64,000 nucleotides of DNA, from the NCBI RefSeq assembly GCF_051106095.1, contig NC_135786.1:19299501-19363500 (forward strand). The letters are read 5' to 3'. Every line of letters starts with the position of its first letter. Within the stretch, counting starts at the first letter, position 1. The DNA is from Pogona vitticeps (Eukaryota; Chordata; Lepidosauria; Squamata; Agamidae). This document shows positions 58,143 through 64,000 of the stretch, piece after piece. A model generated the notes under the pieces. That model was not told the DNA's origin and did not search any database. It worked only from the letters and a program-made list of their open reading frames with translations. Both the position numbers and the translations under genes were made by a program.

Positions 58143-58528
58143 TATCCATGAAAGGATAGCCTTTCATGGGATGTGGTGGCGCTGCGGGCTAAACCGCAGA
58201 AGCCTGTGCTGCAGGGTCAGAAGACCAGCAGTCGTAAGATCGAATCCACACGATGGAGTGAGCTCCCGTCGCTTGTCCCAGCTCCCGCCAACCTAGCGGT
58301 TCGAAAGCATGCAAATGCAAGTAGATCAATAGGGACCACCTTGGTGGGAAGGTAACAGCGTTCCGTGTCTAAGTCGCACTGGCCATGTGACCACGGAAGA
58401 TTGTCTTCAGACAAAACGCTGGCTCTATGGCTTGGAAACGGGGATGAGCACCGCCCCCTAGAGTCAAACATGACTGGACAAAAATTGTCAAGGGGAACCT
58501 TTACCTTTACCTTTTATCCATGAAAGGA
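58143..58528 (+). repeat. Sauria SINE with 14-bp TSD
   Basis: Insertion 58157-58514 between tatccatgaaagga at 58143-58156 and 58515-58528. Full-length: gggatgtggtggcgctgcgg start, B-box-like gtaagatcgaatccacacg, gagctcccgtcgcttgtccc, cctagcggttcgaaagcatg, ggaaggtaacagcgttccg, tail gagtcaaacatgactggaca and cctttacctttacc. The best preserved copy here. Confidence 0.95.
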
Positions 58529-58529
58529 C

Positions 58530-60498
58530 ATTTTAAAGTCACCATCTTCCCACCGTGACATTCATTGCACGTGGGTGAGAGTATTTATTTGGTTTATAAA
58601 TTAAAGTGTTTGCCTTTGGCTTTCTGTTTTGGTGAATAATCGAAACCCTTCCTGTGAATTCATCTGTTCATGAATAGTGTGGATATTTTTTTGCTTTTGT
58701 ACAATATCAACCCAGAGCTATTTTTTTTTTTGTGTGTGGTGGTATTAAATACTATGAATCCACTTCACCTGTCAGTGCTATTCAAAACACAAAATGCTGC
58801 ATGAATAGGGAGGATGTTCTGGGATCTCTCTGATGATTACTGTTGCTAGGAAAACCACTTCCTGATATCTTTGTGCTCTGTGTCTGCGTCTCTCTTTGTG
58901 TACAACCTAGGATGACAGGCAAATTCATATCAAGGTATTTGGAAGGAAGAGGAAAAGTTTAGAAATGTTTAAAGCACGCAGCTTAAAGTTAAAAGGTGGA
59001 TGTCATCTCAAATAATAGTTAAGAGTCCTGATTTCTTTTCTATGTGGGATTATTGATATCAAATTGGAAAGAATTGTGAGGAGTGTTTCTGCCGTGCATG
59101 TGGATGTGAGGCAATTTTTGAGGTGCCTTAAAGGAACAGTTGTCCCAAGATTTATTGATGGTGATATATTTTAGTCTTCAGTCATGCTAACAAAGCAGTT
59201 CTAGATTAGCTGGGTTCTTCCTAGCCTCTCATTTACATTTCCGTTAAACCAGAGGGAAACTTGTCCTAAGAACCACACCATTACCACCATGGCTTAAGGC
59301 TGGCATGGATGGATGAAATTTTCATTTCAGTTTATATTTTATTCCCCCCTCCCCCCCCCGCCGCCAAATGAGCAAATCACATGTTCAGGACACAGAGAAA
59401 GTGAGGTTTCTTGAAAAATCAAATGCAGGAGCAAGTGAAACTGACCAGTTTTCCTTTTCTTGTGGTGTGGAAGCTTGGTTAAAGGGATCAGTGAAAATAA
59501 TCAGGAACAATGACTTGTTAAGAAAATTGCTGTTTTAAATAGAAGTTTGAACCTAGATATTTAAGGCCACATGCTCACCTACATTTAGGCTGATTTGAAC
59601 TATTTATTATACATGCATGAAGCCTGTTCTTGCCTTCTGCTGAGTGTGCACAGGATAGACTAGATCTGGCAGGGATAATCCTGCCTCCCCTTAGTCAGTT
59701 CAGTCACCCTGGATTCTGAAGATGATGGCAGGGCTTCAGTTGAAAGGCCGCAACTTCATCCGCTGCACCAAACTGTTCCTATTGCTTATCCCCAAAATAT
59801 GAAGTGACAGGTCAGTCACTCAATAGCCTGACAGATAAATCGTCTCCTTCATTCTCTCACATGTTCTGTCATTCAGATCAGCCTAGTAGGAGTCAATTGC
59901 TGTGTTCCAGAATTGAGGGGATTAAGCAAGAGAGCTAGCTTTGAATTAATTAGAAGCTAGAAGGCTCTGAGAGAAAAAGCCAGGACTGTTCAGATAAGTT
60001 AATATGCATTTTTTACAGCCTTTAAGTTGACCATGTAGATTCAGCAGCATCCAAACGAGCATTCAGCCTAAGAGATAATTCATTATTTTCATTTGGAAAT
60101 ACAAATGAATATTATGGAGAAAACACTTCTGAGTTCCATCAGCTATTTGCTTCTTACTTTTTTCTCTGTAAGGCATATGCTAAATGATCATGGGAATAGG
60201 AAGCTAGGCTGCAAGTGACCCCAGCATAGCAACATGGCACACAACATCCCACAACAAATGGAAAGTGAAGCAAATTTAACTATGAAATTAGCAATTAGGA
60301 GAGGCATATGATCAGTGGAGTAAGGATGTTAGTTGGTATTTTCAGACATTACATTATAATATTAACATCAAACCAATATATAACTCATAGCCTAATCACC
60401 CTGAATTCCTTTCCCTTTCACCAGTCCTTAATGTGCTCTTATATCCTAATTTGGAAGTTTGTGGTATGTTCTACTCCAGATATTTTCACCTATGGTTC
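58530..60498. other. No recognised gene; possible conserved block at 59930-60140
   Basis: Unique apart from a C-run at 59346-59360. The block 59930-60140 has octamer- and homeodomain-like motifs (gaattaattagaagc, gttaatatgcatttttt, gagataattcattatttt) and no repeat match, a plausible conserved enhancer. Confidence 0.35.
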
Positions 60499-60506
60499 CC
60501 ATAAGC

Positions 60507-60993
60507 CAGTGGTTCCCAACATGGGGTCCCCAGATGTTCTTGGATTGCAACTCTCAGAAATCCAGGCCAGCACAACTTGTGGTGAAGGCTTCTGGAATTT
60601 TTAGTTTAAGATCATCTAGGAACCCAAGGGACGTGGTGCCGCTGTGGGCTAAACCTCAGAAGCCTGTGCTGCAGGGTCAAAAGACCAAGCAGTCATAAGA
60701 TCAAATCCACGCGACGAAGTGAGTGCCCGTCGCTTGTCCCAGCTCCCGCCAACCTAGCGGTTCGAAAGCATGCAAATGCAAGTAGATCAATAGGGACCAC
60801 CTCGGTGGGAAGGTAACAGCGTTTCGTGTCTAAGTCGCACTGGCCATGTGACCACAGAAGATTGTCTTCAGATAAAACGCTGACTCTATGGCTTGGAAAT
60901 GGGGATGAGCACCGCCCCCTAGAGTCGAACATGATTGGACAAAAATTGTCAAGGGGAACCTTTACCTAGGAACCCAAGGTTGAAGAACCACTG
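60507..60993. mobile_element. hAT-like palindromic MITE, split by Sauria SINE
   Basis: Left end cagtggttcccaacatgggg, right end aacccaaggttgaagaaccactg (only its last part after the SINE at 60966). Same family as 62322-62457. An intact 8-bp duplication was not found. Confidence 0.75.
60616..60979 (+). repeat. Sauria SINE with 14-bp TSD, inside hAT MITE
   Basis: Insertion 60630-60965 between ctaggaacccaagg at 60616-60629 and 60966-60979. Nearly identical in arrangement to 58157-58514 (gtcgcttgtcccagctcccg, ctagcggttcgaaagcatgc, gtcgcactggccatgtgacc, tail gaacatgattggacaaaaat). Confidence 0.95.
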
Positions 60994-60999
60994 CTATAT

Positions 61000-62312
61000 A
61001 TAAGCCTAGATGGTCAATGAAAAGAGGTTCTGAGAGCTGTGTCGACCAAAACATATGGAGAGCACAAGGTTGCCTTTCCTTGCCCAAACACAATGTTTTT
61101 ACCCTGCTAAGACTCAGAAACATCAGTAACTAGAAGGAACTGGAAGCCTTGCAGTTTCAATAGTTAAAGGGTTAGAGAGCAATTCACCTTCACTTCTTTG
61201 TTTCTCTTTTCATTCATCTCAAAGACATGGATGTTTTCACTTCAAGCAAGCTCAGCGTACCTGTTGCTATGCTTGCCTAGGTTATTGTTTCTTCTCTGTT
61301 TTTCAGCCTTTGGGGGCTAATGTTAAGCAACATGCTCATAGTACTTCAATGAGGCCATATATAAGCAGCATGGTTGCAGTGGCTTTATCTCTTGCTTTTA
61401 TCCTCTTGAGCAGAAGGGTAGTGGAGCCAGTCTGGTAGGGTCAAACCACCAGCACTTATTGATTAATAGGGAGTACGATATCATCTTCCCTCCCCCCCTT
61501 CAGACATCCTTATTATCTGTGGGGTGAGTGGCAAACGTTCCAGTACAAGGGGGGAAATGGATTTTCCCAGTAAGTACAGCATCTGAGCATTTTAAACTGC
61601 TAGACAGATAGACAGATAGAAATTCCAGCCAATTGGCTTCACGTTCCGATTACAGGCATGGAAAATGCAACAAAGAAAAGTCAAGGGCAGAGTGTGTGTG
61701 AGGATTTAAATCTCATGTGTGAAGGCACTCTGTGAGAGACTCCGTTTTAAATCTATGTGCGTCCTGTCTCTCGCACCCCCTGGGTAGAACTCTATTTCCT
61801 GTTACTGAATTTGTCCCTCCAAATAATAAAGAAGTCATTAACAGGTGGCCTGCGGTGTCCTCTTCTCTGTCAATGACAGCCAGAAATTCTTTGTCACTTC
61901 AGGAATTTGTTTGTTAGGGTTGTTTCTACAAACGGTGCTCTGAATAGCAGCAGTCCAGCTGTTGAACAAAAGAGATGGTTTGAATACTGGAAATGTGATA
62001 GAGCTGTACGTTTGTGAATAGAAAAGGCACCTTAGATCTGAGAATAACTCTTCTTATGCTAAACAAATACCTTGCCACCTGCATTCTTGTATTTGATAAG
62101 GCTCTTCAGAAGATTCCAGAATCTTCTATTGGACTTTGTCCTGACATTAAATGTTCAGAATAAAGACTTTAAAATAAAGTGTGAAGTTTTTAGACTAAGT
62201 CAAGGATCTTGCCATTTCCATGTAACTTGGAATATGGATTCAGCAAACTTCCCAGTCACTTGATCATGTTTAAATTCAAAAGAGAATATATGTTAAAATC
62301 TGCTAAACCAAT
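61000..62312. other. No recognised gene; short (GATA/GACA)n
   Basis: Unique DNA with agacagatagacagatag at 61601-61620 and a C-run near 61490-61499. Short reading frames are not supported. Confidence 0.4.
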
Positions 62313-62313
62313 A

Positions 62314-62465
62314 TTATAGAACAGTGGTTCCCCAACCTTGGGTCTTCAGATGCACTTGGGCTAAAACTTCCAGAAGTGTTCACCACCAGCTGTGCTAGCC
62401 AGGATTTCTGGCAATTGTAATCCAAGAACATCTGGAAACCTAAGGTTGGAAACACTGTTGTAGAA
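62314..62465. mobile_element. hAT-like palindromic MITE with 8-bp TSD
   Basis: Element 62322-62457 (136 bp), ends cagtggttccccaaccttgg and taaggttggaaacactg, flanked by ttatagaa (62314-62321) and ttgtagaa (62458-62465), one mismatch. Other members: 8373-8460 (half) and 60507-60993. Confidence 0.85.
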
Positions 62466-62469
62466 CAAT

Positions 62470-63120
62470 TCTCTTCAAGGTTAAAGTCTCTTGAGATTCT
62501 CCTCAGGTTTTCAGACAGCAAAATACACAGCAAATTTTACCAGAACTATCATCTGCCAAGGAGCTTAATTTCTTATTATGGACCCGATCATATCACTTCC
62601 ATCATCAAAGGCAGTAAACATCTAAATACTAGATTCTGGGGCAAAGGTGCTGTGGCAAACATGTACTGCATGTGACCTTCTGATTAATAGGAACATGAAC
62701 AGTTGCCATATACAGTACTGAAAAAAAAGGCTAGGTAACACTTACTGGACCACTGAACAGTTCATAGATGTGCTTTGGAGTGCCACGGGACTCTCCCTCA
62801 GGCATATTGAGACATTTCCCAGAATTCTCCTAGAATATCCTGGAGCAGAATTTTGGGAGTTCCATCTCACAGAATCATAGCTAGACAGACACCTACGTTT
62901 TGCTCACCTGGATCAAGGCCTAACCCTTGGGAGCTGGAGGGTACTGATACCTTAGTTCCTGCTGCAATGCTTTCTGGGAGGAAGCTGCAGCAGTGCTGAA
63001 GAGCAGAAAGACTACTGCTTCCAGAAACAATTGTGGCAGTGTCCTTCCAGGAAGAATTGCAACAGGGATTGAGGCATCAATGCTATACAACCTCCAAGCA
63101 TTAGGCCTAAATCCAGATCA
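62470..63120. other. No recognised gene or repeat
   Basis: Unique. A 'ttttgggagttcc' phrase near 62852 may be a MITE scrap. Confidence 0.4.
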
Positions 63121-63122
63121 GC

Positions 63123-63658
63123 AAAATACAGATGGTTGTTGTGGGTTTTTCGGGCTTCTTGGCCGTGTTCTGAAGGTGGTTTTTCCTAACGTTTCGCCAG
63201 TCTCTGTGGCCGGCATCTTCAGAGGACAGCAAACTGTGCTCCTGTGTAGTTAGGCTAGGGCGTGGAGTATTTATGGCTGTGAGATGGGATGATTAGCGTG
63301 TATTGTTGTGGGTGTATTGTTTTCTGTGGATGGGTGATTAGTGTTTTTTTTGTGTGTGTGTATTGTTGTGATAAGGAGATTGTCTGTCACTGTGGTTGAT
63401 GGTAGTGATCCCCTTGACCTTGTGGTTGGGTAGAGTTCGTGACCTTTTGCATGCTGTATTTTTGAGAGCTGGGAGCCAAGTTTTGTTGAGTTTCAAACTT
63501 TCCTCTTTTTTATTGAACTCTACCCAACCACAAGGTCAAGGGGATCACTACCATCAACCACAGTGACAATCTCCTTATCACAACAAGCCCGAAAACTCCA
63601 CAACAACCATTAGATCCCGGCCGTGAAAGCCTTCGCGAATACAAAAATACAGATGGTT
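63123..63658 (+). mobile_element. Penelope-like repeat, hairpin copy with 15-bp TSD
   Basis: Insertion 63138-63643 between aaaatacagatggtt at 63123-63137 and 63644-63658. The right end (ccattagatcccggccgtga, agccttcgcgaataca) is the 3' terminus. The left part (63138-63438) is the same kind of sequence in reverse, so arms 63364-63438 and 63515-63586 pair almost perfectly around a 76-base loop. It contains the shared block at 63184-63226. Non-coding. Assignment to Penelope-like elements is probable, not certain. Confidence 0.65.
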
Positions 63659-63991
63659 TGATGGGCTGGAGGTATTCGTATACGAATATCCCCATACAGG
63701 GTCCAGCCTCATGGGACTGAACGGTCCACTCATTGATCTGCCTTGGATGCGAACAGCGTGATTCTACCAATGGCTCCACAGCACATGATCCGCTTGCCAC
63801 TCCTGGAATGAGGTGGGAGGACAAGCCACGCTGCAAGGTCAGAGTGGTGAGTGGATCGTGCACTGTGAAGCCATTGGTAGAATTGCACCATCCGCATCCA
63901 CATCAGATCGGTGAGTGGACCATCCGGCCCCCTGGGGCTGGACTCTTGTTAATGCCACCTGTGCAGGGGAATAAGAATACCCCCATCTCTA
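63657..63991. mobile_element. Large palindromic element, hAT-like end
   Basis: Left arm (gtattcgtatacgaatatcc, cagggtccagcctc, gattctaccaatggctccac) and right arm (gaagccattggtagaattgc, cctggggctggactc, ggaataagaatacccccatctcta) are inverted over about 140 bp each. The right end catctcta equals the ends of 9019-9473 and 30735-31167. The left end abuts the Penelope-like insertion and is worn. Confidence 0.65.
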
Positions 63992-64000
63992 GCTGGAACT

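Noticed and set aside
58157-58250. Possible tRNA gene
   Set aside because: It is the tRNA-like head of a full Sauria SINE with target duplication.
1-64000. Retroviral or LTR elements, Polintons, CRISPR arrays, bacterial-type operons
   Set aside because: No paired LTRs, primer-binding sites, capsid/envelope or integrase motifs, spacer arrays or prokaryotic signals were seen. The short tandem repeats are microsatellites.

Overview
This is non-coding DNA from a vertebrate, most probably a squamate reptile (lizard or snake). The repeats give that away: at least five fragments of the RTE-clade LINE Bov-B, four copies of the Sauria SINE (a squamate tRNA-derived SINE whose tail resembles Bov-B), plus CR1, L2 and older RTE-like LINEs, several tRNA-derived SINE families, and many small DNA transposons (hAT-like and Tigger/mariner-like). 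No host gene can be recognised. There is no intact coding region, no true tRNA or rRNA gene, no CRISPR, and no retrovirus or LTR element. The window looks like an intergenic desert or a very large intron. The species cannot be fixed from the sequence alone.

Layout. 1-12 kb: mostly unique AT-rich DNA with a twin-primed Bov-B insertion (1253-1636), a 220-bp imperfect palindrome (7245-7466) and a hAT-like element (9019-9473). 12-19.7 kb: an old RTE-like LINE split by a Bov-B copy, a Tigger-like MITE (15549-15982), and a reverse-strand CR1 split by the longest Bov-B copy (18076-19378). 21-31 kb: inverted-repeat elements with TACCGTA-type ends, two L2 LINE pieces split by a SINE (25.3-27.6 kb), a three-layer nest at 28606-29482, and a second hAT-like element (30735-31167). 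32-46 kb: SINEs, a reverse-strand Bov-B with a perfect target duplication (41765-42881), long (AAAT)n and (CT)n/(CA)n microsatellites, and a 45-bp-arm hairpin (46047-46142). 46-51 kb: the quietest stretch, mostly unique. 51-57 kb: a reverse-strand old RTE-like LINE carrying two further layers, then a 1-kb Tigger-like element inside a SINE. 57-64 kb: an inverted repeat with a degenerate AAGTCC minisatellite, two Sauria SINEs, hAT-like MITEs, and at the end a Penelope-like hairpin element (63138-63643) abutting a large palindrome (63657-63991).

How the parts relate. Insertion order can be read directly from target-site duplications (TSDs) and from host elements that resume on the far side. Bov-B copies sit inside CR1, old RTE and DNA-element hosts, and a Sauria SINE sits inside a hAT MITE, so Bov-B and its SINE were active later than those families. 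Three copies of a Penelope-like repeat share a block resembling a hammerhead-ribozyme core. A few unique AT-rich blocks with homeodomain-type TAATTA motifs are possible conserved enhancers, and two splice-bounded open frames are weak exon candidates.
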